From positions 434,001-498,000 of the forward strand of contig NZ_JAHFZZ010000005.1 of NCBI RefSeq assembly GCF_018603905.1: a stretch of DNA of 64,000 nt, read 5' to 3'. Positions 1-8,284 of this stretch are shown here, in pieces. The notes below the pieces were generated by a model. That model was not told where the DNA came from and ran no database searches. It saw nothing but the letters and a program-made list of their open reading frames with translations. The position numbers and the translations under genes were made by a program. How positions within the stretch are numbered: position 1 is the stretch's first letter; every line of letters starts with the position of its first letter. This DNA comes from Nonomuraea sp. NEAU-A123. GTDB taxonomy: Bacteria; Actinomycetota; Actinomycetes; Streptosporangiales; Streptosporangiaceae.

Positions 1-2
1 AG

Positions 3-83
3 GCCAAGGAGCTCGCCAAGAGGATAGAAACCTCCCAGCAGGCCGAGGTGGCGCAGCTGCAGAAGGTCGTCGATCGGCTCTGA
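3..83 (+). CDS. C-terminal end of a probable DUF305 protein (partial)
   Basis: The open frame enters from the left edge and gives 26 residues before TGA. The alternating Leu/Ile pattern and the QQAEV core resemble the last helix of DUF305 (ferritin-like, often copper-associated, exported) proteins. The match is short and rests on pattern only, so the family is tentative. A strong hairpin follows directly, which supports a genuine gene end here. Confidence 0.4.
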   Translation, partial: AKELAKRIETSQQAEVAQLQKVVDRL

Positions 84-93
84 TCCAGGGAGC

Positions 94-120
94 TGTCCAG
101 GCGTCACAAGCGCCTGGGCA
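94..120 (+). terminator. Hairpin terminator after the left-edge gene
   Basis: The arms TGTCCAGGCG and CGCCTGGGCA pair over 10 bp with one G-T wobble around a 7-nt loop, 10 bp after the stop codon. No T tract follows, as is usual for high-GC actinomycete terminators. Confidence 0.65.
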
Positions 121-132
121 GCAGGAAGGGGG

Positions 133-593
133 TCAATCGTCGATACGTCTGATCAGGACCATCCATCGTACGGATCGCTCGACCCTCAGCATGGTCGCCC
201 GGTTGTGCGGTGATCTCATCTCCGTGGCTGCCTCGCACGCCAGGGCATAGGGAATGCGATCACGGTGGACAAAGGATTTACGCAGCAGGTGCCGTACTGA
301 CGCCAGGGGCATGAGTCGCACGGCAAGTTCGCCGATGAGCGGCAGCCGCATGAGACGAAACTCCCACACATCGCGGACGTCGAGCCCCGCGGGAGCCAGC
401 AGCGCCAGGCGGCTGACTCTGGCCGGGAACAGCTCCGCGAAACGCAGGGCGAACCCGCCGCCCCACGAGTGGCCGACGATGGCGACCTCTGGCAGGTCCA
501 GGGCGTTCAGGAACGCTGCGATGGAGGAGGGCCGGATCCGGCCCTGCGGTAGCGGAACCGGGCCATGGAGGTGTCCACGTAGAGATCGCTCAT
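133..593 (-). pseudogene. Alpha/beta hydrolase remnant with internal deletion and frameshift
   Basis: Reading leftward from an ATG at 593, the first 20 or so residues (MSDLYVDTSMARFRYRRAGS) look like a normal alpha/beta hydrolase N-terminus. The family sequence then resumes in another frame near 528, at SSIAAFLNALDLPEVAIVGHS. The oxyanion/HGG region between them is missing. The nucleophile elbow GHSWGG is present, but the protein stops soon after the cap region and lacks the Asp and His of the triad. The gene is therefore broken by an internal deletion with frameshift and by loss of its 3' end. Confidence 0.75.
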
Positions 594-629
594 AGCGATA
601 GCCGACTATTTTGCATAGTAGATCTGGCC

Positions 630-869
630 TTACATCAGCTTGTCGGGCGTGATGGGAAGATCGCGCACCCGCTTGTTCCTGATCTCGGCGTCGGTGAGCG
701 CCGCGGGGCCGCCGTGTTCGGCTGACACGGCGCTCGGCATTCCGGCACGGTGCTCCACAAGCATGGCGACGGTCGAGCAGATCTGCCCCGACGTGCAGTA
801 TCCGCACTGCAATCCGTCATGGGCCAGGAAGGCGTCCTGCACCCGGCTGCCCACCTCGTGGGCGGCCAT
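630..869 (-). pseudogene. Fragment of a xanthine-dehydrogenase-type 2Fe-2S subunit
   Basis: The frame encodes the middle of the second [2Fe-2S] domain of molybdenum hydroxylase small subunits: QDAFLAHDGLQCGYCTSGQ, then the linker ending in LTDAEIR. Intact relatives have an N-terminal plant-type ferredoxin domain before this and a CRCG cysteine pair after it. Both are missing, and the frame runs into unrelated residues and a stop. It abuts the hydrolase remnant on one side and an intact MFS gene on the other. Confidence 0.75.
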
Positions 870-877
870 GCGACTGG

Positions 878-2296
878 TCAGTGGGCGTGTACGCCGGCGG
901 GGACCTGGGCCTTGCCCCTGGGCACCAGCACCAGCGCGATGATCGCGGCGGCCCCCGCGGCGATGGCGCATGCCGTGTAGGCGGCGGTGAATCCGGCCGT
1001 CGAAGCGTGCTCGATGCCGACGGCCGCGATCGTGGACACGACCGCCGTGCCGATGGACCCGCCGACCTCATGGAAGGTGTTGACCACACCGGATGCCAGC
1101 CCGGCCTCGTGGTGCGCGACGAACCCGAGCGCCGTCGTGGTGGCGGCGACGAACACCAGCACCACGCCGGCGGCGCCGATGGTCAGCCCGATCACGATGC
1201 CCGCCGTACCCTCCGACAACGCCAGCACCACGGCACCGGCCCCGGCGACGAGGAGCCCGCCCACCGCGGACACCCGCGCGCCGAGATGCCCGATGAGGCG
1301 CCCCGCCAGATGCCCGGTGACAGCGGTCCCCACCGCGACCGGCAGGAAAAGGATCCCGGCGGTGAGCGCGGACTGCCCCTGTACGCGCTGCAGGTACAGC
1401 GAACCGAGGAAGACGGAGCCCAGCAGCAGGGCGGTGCCGATCAGCATGAGGAACGCGCCGGTGGCGACGGGGCGGCGGGCCAGAATGCGCACGTCCATCA
1501 GCGGCTCCTGAACAGCCCGCTCGACCAGTGCGAACGCGGCATAACCAACCACGGCCCCGGCCAGCGCGCCCAGCGTGGCCAGGCTTCCCCAGCCCGCCTC
1601 TCCGGCGTTGACCAGACCGTAAATGAGCGCCGCTGTCGCCCCCGTGACCAGCACGGCGCCAGGCAGGTCCACCCGCCGTCGCACCTGCGGCCGGTCGGCG
1701 GCGACCACGCGTGGCAGCCAGGCCAGTACGGCCAGCCCGACGGGCACGTTGATGAAGAACACCCACCGCCAGCCCGGCCCGGCCGCGAGCACGCCGCCGA
1801 GGATCGCGCCGACGGCGAACCCCACGCCGCCCAGAGCAGCCCAGATGCCCAGCGCCTTGTTCCGCTCGGCTCCGTGGAACGTCCGCGTGAGCGTGGCCAG
1901 CGCCGAGGGGGACAGCAGAGCGGCGCCGACGCCCTGGGCGAGCCTGCCGCCGATCAACATGGGGCCACCGGTGGCCAAGCCGGTCACCAGCGAGGCGAGG
2001 ACGAAGACGATCAGGCCGGTCAGCAGGATGCGGCGGGCCCCGAACGTGTCGCCGAGCCGCCCGCCCAGCAGCATGAGCCCGCCGAAGCACAGCGTGTACG
2101 AGGTGACCGCCCAGGTGAGCGGGACACGGTCGAGATGCAGGTCGGCGCCGATGCTGGGCAGCGCCACGTTGATCACGGTGACGTCCAGGATCAGCATGAA
2201 CTGCGCCACGCACAGCAGGACCAGAGCCGGCCAGCGCCGTGGGTCCGTCGCCTCCGCTTGGTCCGGCGAGTGGGCGAGATGAGGGGCGTGAGCCAC
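878..2296 (-). CDS. MFS drug exporter, DHA2 (EmrB/QacA) family
   Basis: This 472-residue membrane protein begins, after a short polar N-terminus, with a first helix ending in the DHA2 signature LDVTVINVALPSI. Motif A follows as GGRLGDTFGARR, and motif C as a Gly-rich helix (GGVGFAVGAILGG). About 12-14 hydrophobic segments fit a proton-driven exporter of drugs or metabolites. The start is GTG with AAGGAGA 7 nt upstream. A perfect palindrome overlaps the predicted -35 box, so it is probably repressed by a ligand-responsive regulator, but no regulator gene adjoins it. The substrate cannot be read from the sequence. Confidence 0.9.
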   Translation of the reverse strand: MAHAPHLAHSPDQAEATDPRRWPALVLLCVAQFMLILDVTVINVALPSIGADLHLDRVPLTWAVTSYTLCFGGLMLLGGRLGDTFGARRILLTGLIVFVLASLVTGLATGGPMLIGGRLAQGVGAALLSPSALATLTRTFHGAERNKALGIWAALGGVGFAVGAILGGVLAAGPGWRWVFFINVPVGLAVLAWLPRVVAADRPQVRRRVDLPGAVLVTGATAALIYGLVNAGEAGWGSLATLGALAGAVVGYAAFALVERAVQEPLMDVRILARRPVATGAFLMLIGTALLLGSVFLGSLYLQRVQGQSALTAGILFLPVAVGTAVTGHLAGRLIGHLGARVSAVGGLLVAGAGAVVLALSEGTAGIVIGLTIGAAGVVLVFVAATTTALGFVAHHEAGLASGVVNTFHEVGGSIGTAVVSTIAAVGIEHASTAGFTAAYTACAIAAGAAAIIALVLVPRGKAQVPAGVHAH

Positions 2297-2331
2297 GAGA
2301 TCTCCTTAATATGAACAGCGATGTACGAGTT

Positions 2332-2373
2332 ATCGTAGACGACTTTCCGATGAACTTGAACATGCATGTTCAA
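2332..2373 (-). promoter_or_regulatory. Promoter and 18-bp palindromic operator of the MFS gene
   Basis: A perfect 18-bp palindrome (TTGAACATG/CATGTTCAA) lies at 2356-2373. Reading leftward, TTCAAG inside it could be the -35 box, followed after 17 bp by TACGAT (2332-2337), which fits the TAnnnT -10 pattern. A dimeric repressor of MarR or similar type bound here would cover the -35 box. The binding protein is unknown. Confidence 0.6.
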
Positions 2374-2471
2374 CTTAGACCCGTCGCGCTTCCATGATCA
2401 CCTTTCCGACGCCCTTTGATCGGCTTACTGCCGCACTCCTACATAGCCAGGGCGGTGGCCATGCGGGGTGG

Positions 2472-2497
2472 CCCGGCCCCGGGGTTCCGGGGCCGGG
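2472..2497 (-). terminator. GC-rich hairpin terminator after the monooxygenase gene
   Basis: The arms CCCGGCCCCGG and CCGGGGCCGGG are perfectly complementary around a 4-nt loop and start 8 bp past the stop codon of the minus-strand monooxygenase gene. Confidence 0.7.
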
Positions 2498-2505
2498 GCG
2501 GGCGG

Positions 2506-2796
2506 TCAGAGCTCGTCGAGAATTTCGATGTCCTCCGCGGTGACCTCGCGGGCCACCGCGAACGCCTCGGTGGCCGCGGCGGTGCCGGGCAGCGTCTGGC
2601 GGGCCGTTCGCAGGCTGGCGGCCGAGTCCCAGCGCCAGACGCCGACCCACGTCTGGTCGTCGAGCCGGCCGAGGCGCGCTTCGGTGAGGCCGGACAGCTC
2701 GGCCCGGATGGCGGAGACCAGAGCGGTGTGCCGGGCCCGAACCTGGTCGGCGTCGGCGGGATCGGCCTGGAAGCGGGTGACACTGACGATCGACAT
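2506..2796 (-). CDS. Antibiotic biosynthesis monooxygenase (ABM) domain protein
   Basis: This 96-residue protein has the size and beta-alpha-beta layout of ABM/ferredoxin-like dimeric alpha-beta barrel proteins: an N-terminal strand (SIVSVTRFQAD), a helix with a spaced acidic/basic pattern, the strand pair around VGVWRWDS, and a C-terminal helix. Such proteins act as cofactor-free quinone-forming monooxygenases or as small detoxification enzymes. It is divergent from a TetR gene and shares a 60-bp spacer with two matching operators, so it is very probably that TetR's target. A purine-rich AGAGAGAAG precedes the ATG. Confidence 0.75.
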   Translation of the reverse strand: MSIVSVTRFQADPADADQVRARHTALVSAIRAELSGLTEARLGRLDDQTWVGVWRWDSAASLRTARQTLPGTAAATEAFAVAREVTAEDIEILDEL

Positions 2797-2811
2797 GGTT
2801 GTAGCTTCTCT

Positions 2812-2854
2812 CTAGAGTTGGCTTCTAGTGGCTGAATCTAGAGATAAGCTCTAG
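2812..2854. promoter_or_regulatory. Tandem TetR operators in the divergent spacer
   Basis: Two copies of an inverted repeat lie 26 bp apart: CTAGAG-N5-TTCTAG (2812-2828) and CTAGAG-N5-CTCTAG (2838-2854). They fill the spacer between the divergent monooxygenase and tetR genes, and the second ends two bases before the tetR start. This is the classic arrangement for autoregulation with control of the divergent gene. A third copy of the same pattern is found at 48817-48833. Confidence 0.75.
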
Positions 2855-2856
2855 CC

Positions 2857-3489
2857 ATGAGCGATGTCAAGCCACCGAACAAGCGGGCGCAGAAGGCGAG
2901 GCAGACGCGTCGGCGCATCCTGGGCGCGGCGCTGGAGCTGTTCGTGCGGGACGGGTACGGCGCGACGAATCTTCAGGACGTCGCCGACCAGGCCGGGGTC
3001 GCGGTGCAGACGATCTACTTCGTCTTCGGCAACAAACGCGCCCTGCTGAAGGAGCTGGTCGATGTCACGATCGCGGGTGATGACGAGCCGGTGGCCACGA
3101 TGGACCGGCCGTGGTACGCCGCAGCGCTGGCCGCCGGCACCGCCCAGGACATGCTGCGCGCCTACGTCGCGGGCACGACCGCGGTTCTGGAGCGGGTCGC
3201 GCCGATCGGCAAGGTCCTGGCGGCGGCGGTCGCGAGCGACCCGGAAGTCGCCGCCCTGTGGTCGCACGACGTCGATCCGCGGTACGTCGTCCAGCAAGGG
3301 GCGGCCAAGGCGCTGGCCGGCAAGCCGGGCGCGCGCGCGGAGACCTCGGTGGAGGAGGCCGCCGATCTGCTGTACGGCCTGCTCAGCCCCGAGCTGTACC
3401 TGCTGTTCGTGAACGAGCGGGGCTGGCCGCGTGAGCGCTGGGAGCGGTGGGTCTTCGACACCCTGCGTGGCCGGCTCTGCTCGGATTAG
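2857..3489 (+). CDS. TetR/AcrR family transcriptional regulator
   Basis: The 210-residue protein has an N-terminal TetR HTH at about residues 18-65 (RRRILGAALELFVRDGYGAT, then DVADQAGVAVQTIYFVFGNK) and a variable all-helical ligand domain. It is divergent from the monooxygenase gene and most likely represses that gene and itself through the paired operators in the spacer. The ligand is unknown. It is followed by an unrelated convergent gene, so it is monocistronic. Confidence 0.9.
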   Translation: MSDVKPPNKRAQKARQTRRRILGAALELFVRDGYGATNLQDVADQAGVAVQTIYFVFGNKRALLKELVDVTIAGDDEPVATMDRPWYAAALAAGTAQDMLRAYVAGTTAVLERVAPIGKVLAAAVASDPEVAALWSHDVDPRYVVQQGAAKALAGKPGARAETSVEEAADLLYGLLSPELYLLFVNERGWPRERWERWVFDTLRGRLCSD

Positions 3490-3510
3490 GGCTTGTCCTC
3501 GAGGTTCTGC

Positions 3511-4725
3511 TCAGTCTCCGTGCAGGCCGTCGGGGTCGCAGTAGTCGACTTGGTTCGTCGGCTTGAAGTTGGACACGATGATCTCGCGTTTGAACGGGCC
3601 GCCGCGTGGCACGTCCTCGGCCGACACCTCGTACGTGAACTGCTGCATCGTCCGAAGCCGGGTGCCGCCGATGACGACCGGGCGTCGGACCAGATAGATG
3701 GCGGCCCATGGGCAGCAGTAGTAGCTGCCGTACGGCCTGCCCCCGGCGTCGGTGGCGTAGGTGATGGCGCCACCGGTGAACGCGGCATCGATCTCGGCCT
3801 GGATGCGCAGGGTGCGGGCCGGGTCGGGGTCGTACTCCCACATCTCCTTGATCGCTTGCCGGGCACGCGGATCCGCCTGCCATACACCGCGCTTCTGCGG
3901 GTCGGTCAGGCACCAGGGGTCGAAATTGCGGGTGTTCACCGGCGGCACCGCAGCGGGAGGCATGGCCCGTCTCGCGTCCACCCCTTTGTAGCCGGCGATG
4001 AGTTGCGGCATCGCGGTCAGCTGGCCGAGGTGGTAGTAGATCTCCAGCGCCCGCTGCAGCCGCTGCTCGATCGCCTCGTGCATCCGCGAGTTCGGGGCGG
4101 TGTCCAGCAGCCCTTCGGCGTAGTCGGCGGCGGTCGCGGCCTCGGCGACGAGTTGCCTGAGCCGCTGCAACGCGGTCAGGTGCCGGTCGGCGTCGGCGAC
4201 CGTCTGCTCGAAGACGCCGAGTGCGACCTCGGCGTGCTGGCGGATGGCGCGGGACGCGGCGAGCATGCCGTGCAGGTGCGGCAGCGGACATGGGCTGGCC
4301 TCGGCCCACTCCGGCAGGTCGGCCGGGAGGAGTAACTCCTTCTCCACCAGGTAGCCGGGGTTGCCCGCCGCCTGCCGCGCCCGCGACACCCAGCCCTCGA
4401 CCTGCGCGAAGCACGCGCCCACCTGGTGGGCGGTCACCGGCGGCACGAATCCGGAGGTGCGGGGGTCGGCGGCGTAGTCGGCATCCAGCAGGTGCTCGCC
4501 GATGGTCTGGAGGACGAAGGCGTTCCACACGCACAGCAGTTGCCCGGCCGCCCCCTGCGGACCGTGCCACAGGTTCACCCCGTCCTGGGCCAACCGGCGC
4601 CGGAGGCTTTCCGCCTGCTCCAGCTCGGTGTACACGATCCCGCCCGCCCGCCGGTACGCTTCGAGCTCATCGGCCCGGACTTCCCCCTTGAGGGCAGCGG
4701 CCATCCGCGTCATCAACGTCCCCAT
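3511..4725 (-). CDS. Conserved-looking hypothetical protein, 404 aa
   Basis: I do not recognise a family. The protein is soluble, with no signal peptide or membrane segment. The first about 230 residues are rich in helix-forming Ala/Leu/Glu/Arg heptads (for example ADADRHLTALQRLRQLVAEA), suggesting a helical bundle. The last about 170 residues are mixed, with aromatic and Cys-containing strands (YGSYYCCPWAAIYLVRR). The start is chosen for the AGGGGATC ribosome binding site. It is flanked by convergent tetR and a CDF exporter gene and shows no operon partner. Codon use is normal for the window, so it is a real gene of unknown role. Confidence 0.7.
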   Translation of the reverse strand: MGTLMTRMAAALKGEVRADELEAYRRAGGIVYTELEQAESLRRRLAQDGVNLWHGPQGAAGQLLCVWNAFVLQTIGEHLLDADYAADPRTSGFVPPVTAHQVGACFAQVEGWVSRARQAAGNPGYLVEKELLLPADLPEWAEASPCPLPHLHGMLAASRAIRQHAEVALGVFEQTVADADRHLTALQRLRQLVAEAATAADYAEGLLDTAPNSRMHEAIEQRLQRALEIYYHLGQLTAMPQLIAGYKGVDARRAMPPAAVPPVNTRNFDPWCLTDPQKRGVWQADPRARQAIKEMWEYDPDPARTLRIQAEIDAAFTGGAITYATDAGGRPYGSYYCCPWAAIYLVRRPVVIGGTRLRTMQQFTYEVSAEDVPRGGPFKREIIVSNFKPTNQVDYCDPDGLHGD

Positions 4726-4815
4726 GCGATCCCCTGTCCCCTGTCCCCGTGCGCCGTCCGTCGTAGCGTAAGTCGGGATATGGGCGGTGATCTCTGACTA
4801 ACCCAAACATTTTGA

Positions 4816-5832
4816 TCACGGGTCGACAGGCAGATCCTTCGGCTGTGGCACCGAGGTTCCCTTGTGCGAGGGGCCGTGCGGGTCGGCGCAGTGCGCGTCC
4901 GCCTCGCCGATGGTCAGCAGCTCGGGCGGGGCGTGGTCGACCTGCAGGGTGGTGTGTTCGATGGCGTAGGTGTCGTGCAGCAGCCGCTCGGCGGCCACGC
5001 GTATGGCATGGCAGTCGGCCCCCGGCGTGACCAGGATGTGCGCCGACAAGGCCGCGTAGCCGGAGGTGACCTCCCAGACGTGCAGGTCATGGACCTCGAC
5101 GACGTGGTCCAGGGCGGCCGCCCGCTGGCCGATCTCGGCGGGGTTCATGCCCACGGGCGCGGCTTCCATGAACACCCGGCCGGCGTCGCGCACCAGCCCC
5201 CACCCTGCCTTGAGCATCAGCCCCGCCACCACCAGGGCGGCGATCGCGTCGGCCTGCGCCCAGCCGGTCAGCCACACCACCGCGCCCGCCACCGTGGTGG
5301 CGATGAAGGCGAACAGGTCGTTGAGGATGTGCTGGTAGGCGCCCTCGACGTTCAGGCTGGAGCGGTTGGCGCGCGACAGCAGCCAGGTGGCCGCCAGGTT
5401 GACGGCGATCCCGGCCAGTCCGGTCACCACCACGTACAGGCCCTCCACCGGGGAGGGTTCGATGATCCGGCGGATGCCTTCGTAGATGAAGTACGCACTC
5501 AACAGCAGCAGCGTGATGCCATTGACCTGGGCCGAGATGATCTCGGCCCGCTTCAGCCCGTAGGTGAAGCCACCCTGCGGAGGCCGGGCGGCGATGCGCA
5601 TCGCGATCAGGGCGAAGACGATGGCCACCGCGTCGGTCAGCATGTGCCCGGCGTCGGAGATCAGCGCCAGCGACTGCGCCACCAGGCCGACGACGACCTC
5701 GACCGCCATGAAGCCGACGATCAGTGCCAGCGCGCCGCCCAGGTAACGGCGATCGGCGTCCACGCTGACGGCGTGCCCGTGACCGTGCCCATGACCGGGC
5801 CCCTGTCCGCCGTGGTGATGCTCTTCCGCCAT
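4816..5832 (-). CDS. Cation diffusion facilitator (CDF) metal exporter, CzcD-like
   Basis: The 338-residue protein opens with a His-rich tail (HHH followed by GHGHGHGH), then six hydrophobic segments and a cytoplasmic C-terminal domain. The two membrane metal-site pairs are visible: SDAGHMLTD in TM2 and HILND in TM5, the H/D combination typical of Zn(II)-transporting CDFs. It exports Zn2+ (possibly Co2+) in exchange for protons. GAGAGGA precedes the ATG. An ArsR-type operator lies just upstream and the next gene upstream is an ArsR sensor, so it is almost certainly derepressed by metal. Confidence 0.92.
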   Translation of the reverse strand: MAEEHHHGGQGPGHGHGHGHAVSVDADRRYLGGALALIVGFMAVEVVVGLVAQSLALISDAGHMLTDAVAIVFALIAMRIAARPPQGGFTYGLKRAEIISAQVNGITLLLLSAYFIYEGIRRIIEPSPVEGLYVVVTGLAGIAVNLAATWLLSRANRSSLNVEGAYQHILNDLFAFIATTVAGAVVWLTGWAQADAIAALVVAGLMLKAGWGLVRDAGRVFMEAAPVGMNPAEIGQRAAALDHVVEVHDLHVWEVTSGYAALSAHILVTPGADCHAIRVAAERLLHDTYAIEHTTLQVDHAPPELLTIGEADAHCADPHGPSHKGTSVPQPKDLPVDP

Positions 5833-5851
5833 GATGTCCTCTCAAGCCAAT

Positions 5852-5871
5852 ATATGAACAGATGCTCAGAT
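5852..5871 (-). promoter_or_regulatory. ArsR/SmtB-type operator before the CDF gene
   Basis: ATATGAACA-GA-TGCTCAGAT is an imperfect inverted repeat (TGAACA/TGCTCA around 2 bp), the 6-2-6 core usual for SmtB/CzrA/NmtR sites. It lies 20 bp upstream of the CDF start and downstream of the arsR stop, so the exporter has its own regulated promoter. Confidence 0.65.
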
Positions 5872-5912
5872 GTGAGAGTCGCAGGACTGCCGTCGATCTG
5901 TCAATCGTCCTC

Positions 5913-6320
5913 CTACGCTTCTCGTTCGGGGTGGATCGCCTGCGTGTGGGCCGTGTGGGCCGCGGCCAGGTCCAGCAGCATGCGGACGTGCGCGTCGTCG
6001 AGCCGGTAGTAGGCCATCCGGCCCGCGCGCCGTACCGAGACCACGCGATGCGCTCGGAGCAGGCGCAGGGCGTGGGAGGCGGCCGACTCGCTCAGCCCGC
6101 TCACCACCGCCAGATCGCACACACAGAGCTCTCCCTCGAGCAGCGCCATGAGCAGCCGCAAGCGGCCGGGATCCGAAAGCAGCCCGAAGACGTCGGCGGT
6201 GTCGGTCAGGTCGGTGTCCACCGGCATGCGGGCCTGCACGGCCGCGACCCGCTCCGCGTCGACCACTCTGGTGCTGCAGCTGTCGACGTCCGTCACCTGA
6301 TTACTTGAAGATGCGTTCAT
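5913..6320 (-). CDS. ArsR/SmtB metal-sensing repressor (CzrA/NmtR-like)
   Basis: The 135-residue protein has a winged-helix domain centred on LSESAASHALRLLRAHRVV. The alpha-5 metal site has the full D-x-H-x10-H-x2-H pattern (D109, H111, H122, H125), as in CzrA (Zn) and NmtR (Ni/Co). The alpha-3 ELCVCDL also offers C66 and C68, as in ArsR/CadC-type sites. It therefore carries two potential metal sites. Its ATG lies inside the 3' end of the preceding aminotransferase gene (20-bp overlap), so it is probably translationally coupled to it, while the CDF gene it should control has a separate operator. Confidence 0.9.
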   Translation of the reverse strand: MNASSSNQVTDVDSCSTRVVDAERVAAVQARMPVDTDLTDTADVFGLLSDPGRLRLLMALLEGELCVCDLAVVSGLSESAASHALRLLRAHRVVSVRRAGRMAYYRLDDAHVRMLLDLAAAHTAHTQAIHPEREA

Positions 6321-7611
6321 GTGTAGACCATAGGTGCGATCCGGCGATGTCGCGAAGTGCCAGGGCGAGCCGGTCGACGTCGTCCGTGGAGGTGAACAGG
6401 GCGGGAGTCACCCGGACGCAGTCGCCCGCGCTGACGCCGCCGCGGCGGACGGTGAAGATGCGGTGGCGGCTCATCAGATGGTCGGTGATGGCGACGTTGT
6501 CGGCCTCGCTGGTCCGCCCGCTCACCCGGAACGCGGTGATGGCGCCGTACATGGCGGGGTCCTCGGGCGTGAGGATCTCCATGCCGGGGACGTCACGCAC
6601 CTGGTGAACCCACCGATCGCGCAGGTAGCGCAGGCGGGCCTGCTTGCGCGCTCCGCCGAGAGCGTCGTGGAAGTCCAGGGCCGCGCCGACGGTGAGGATC
6701 GGGGCGACGTTCATGGTGCCGGAGTGGACCCGGGAGCGGATGTCCTGCGCCGGATAGGTCTCATCGGCGAAGACGCGGTCGATGTCGGCCAGGCGGTCCT
6801 GGCGAATGTAGAGGAACCCGGCTCCCAGGGGCGCGCCCATCCACTTGTGCAGCGAGAAGACGGCGAACTCGGCGTCGAGGTCGGCGATGGTGAAGTCCAG
6901 TTGCCCCCAGGAGTGGGCGGCGTCGACGATGACGTCGACGCCATGGGCGCGGGCCAGCGCGATGATCTGCTTGACCGGCAGCACCAGGCCGGTGCGGTTG
7001 TTCATGTGCGACAGCAGGAGCAGCTTGACGCGCGGGTGCTCGCGCAGGGCTTGGGCATAGGTGTCCAGCACCGCTTGCCGGGTCGCCGGTTCCGGGATGA
7101 CGAGCCGCTCGACCCGTACGGTGCGGCGGTCGCGCAGCCAGTTCATCGCGTACTGGGCGCTGTGGTAGTCCAGGTCGGCGTACATGACCGCGTCGCCGGG
7201 GCGGAGTCCGCGGTAGCCGGCGATCAGATTCTGCAGGGCCTCGGTGCCCCCGCGGGTCAGCGCGATCTCCTCCATCGCGACGCCCAGCAGGGCGGCGATG
7301 CGCTGCCGGACCTGGTCGGCCTGGGCCTTGTACGTGGTGCGCAGCAGGTAGGAGCTGACCTCGTTGAGGTGGTCGACGTTGCGGAGATAGGCCCGCCGTA
7401 CGGGCTCGGGCATGATGCCGTAGTAGCCGTTCTCCAGGTTGACGAACTCCGCGCTCACCCGGAACTGCCGTGCGACGGCGGCCCAGAAGGGCTCATCGCG
7501 GGCCAGTCGCTCGGGTGCGACGCTGGGGGGAACGATCAGTGGATCGCCGAGGACAGGACCGGCGGCCAGCGCGCCGAGCCCGGCCACCATCCTGCGTCGA
7601 GACAGGCTCAT
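6301..7611 (-). CDS. Tat-exported class V aminotransferase (isopenicillin-N-epimerase-like)
   Basis: This 436-residue PLP enzyme carries a twin-arginine signal (SRRRMVAGLGALAAGP) followed by a class V fold. The glycine-rich phosphate site TRGGTEALQNLI, the Asp binding the pyridine nitrogen (VDAAHSWGQ) and the Schiff-base Lys in SLHKWMGAP are all present. Relatives include isopenicillin N epimerase and cysteine desulfurase-like proteins, and Tat export is characteristic of one actinobacterial subgroup. The substrate is unknown. GGAGTCTTTCT precedes the ATG. It lies upstream of arsR in the same direction with a 20-bp overlap. Confidence 0.88.
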   Translation of the reverse strand: MSLSRRRMVAGLGALAAGPVLGDPLIVPPSVAPERLARDEPFWAAVARQFRVSAEFVNLENGYYGIMPEPVRRAYLRNVDHLNEVSSYLLRTTYKAQADQVRQRIAALLGVAMEEIALTRGGTEALQNLIAGYRGLRPGDAVMYADLDYHSAQYAMNWLRDRRTVRVERLVIPEPATRQAVLDTYAQALREHPRVKLLLLSHMNNRTGLVLPVKQIIALARAHGVDVIVDAAHSWGQLDFTIADLDAEFAVFSLHKWMGAPLGAGFLYIRQDRLADIDRVFADETYPAQDIRSRVHSGTMNVAPILTVGAALDFHDALGGARKQARLRYLRDRWVHQVRDVPGMEILTPEDPAMYGAITAFRVSGRTSEADNVAITDHLMSRHRIFTVRRGGVSAGDCVRVTPALFTSTDDVDRLALALRDIAGSHLWSTHERIFK

Positions 7612-7761
7612 AGAAAGACTCCACGTAAGTCGGCAGGATAACCGCTCTGGCGGAAATGTATTTCGTTGAATGCGGCATGTCGCGAATAGCGAGCCCTGCT
7701 TTACGGAAACCTTTGTCTTCGCTGGGCGCGTCCTGCCGCTCGCCGGGCATCATTGCCAGTG

Positions 7762-8190
7762 ATGTTCGCGACACGATCAGTTCGTTCTCGCCGTCCGGCC
7801 CTGTGGAGCGCCGGACGGCTGCTCGCCAACGCCTTGGTCGTCCTCGCCATGATCATGAGTGTGGTGTTCGCTCATGGCGGCGGGTGCGCGGCCGTGATGC
7901 TGTCGGAAGCGGGCGCGCACGCCGAGCACACCGCCCGGTTCACCCCGATCACGTCGGTGAGCTCGCTGGATGCGCGGTGTCTGCATCGCGAACTGCCGCT
8001 CGGCCATCATCACGGGACCGAACAGGACTGCTCGGCGATCAACCCGGCCGGCGTGTCGGTGTCCTTCGATCTGCCGGCGGGCATCTGCGCTTCCTCGGCG
8101 CCGGTCGCCGGGAGATTTCCGGCGGCCTCGGGAGACCTGTCGCCACCGGCTGTGCCCGGTTTCGCGGAATTCTGCGCCCTGCGCATATAG
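7762..8190 (+). CDS. Small hypothetical membrane/secreted protein
   Basis: The frame encodes about 142 residues with one hydrophobic segment near the N-terminus ([19 protein letters not shown]), followed by a His/Cys-containing outside part ([22 protein letters not shown]). TTG, GTG and ATG starts occur within 9 bp and none has a clear ribosome binding site, so the ATG is a guess. The His and Cys clusters suggest metal contact, but no family is recognised. It precedes the cysteine-synthase-like gene by about 95 bp on the same strand. Confidence 0.45.
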   Translation: MFATRSVRSRRPALWSAGRLLANALVVLAMIMSVVFAHGGGCAAVMLSEAGAHAEHTARFTPITSVSSLDARCLHRELPLGHHHGTEQDCSAINPAGVSVSFDLPAGICASSAPVAGRFPAASGDLSPPAVPGFAEFCALRI

Positions 8191-8284
8191 GACGTCGGCC
8201 TTTTCGTCGTCGTCGTCCATTTCCGTCGGCCCGGCGGTTGTTCCGTCGTGCCCGGACAGCATCATTCGCATCGGGATCACACAC

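Noticed and set aside
881..2314. Long plus-strand open frame opposite the MFS gene
   Set aside because: The protein is rich in Gln, His, Gly and Arg with no fold pattern, as expected from the antisense of a high-GC gene.
7970..8284. Upstream extension of the cysteine-synthase-like gene
   Set aside because: It overlaps the small membrane-protein gene in another frame, is Arg/Ser-rich without family similarity, and homology starts after 8285.
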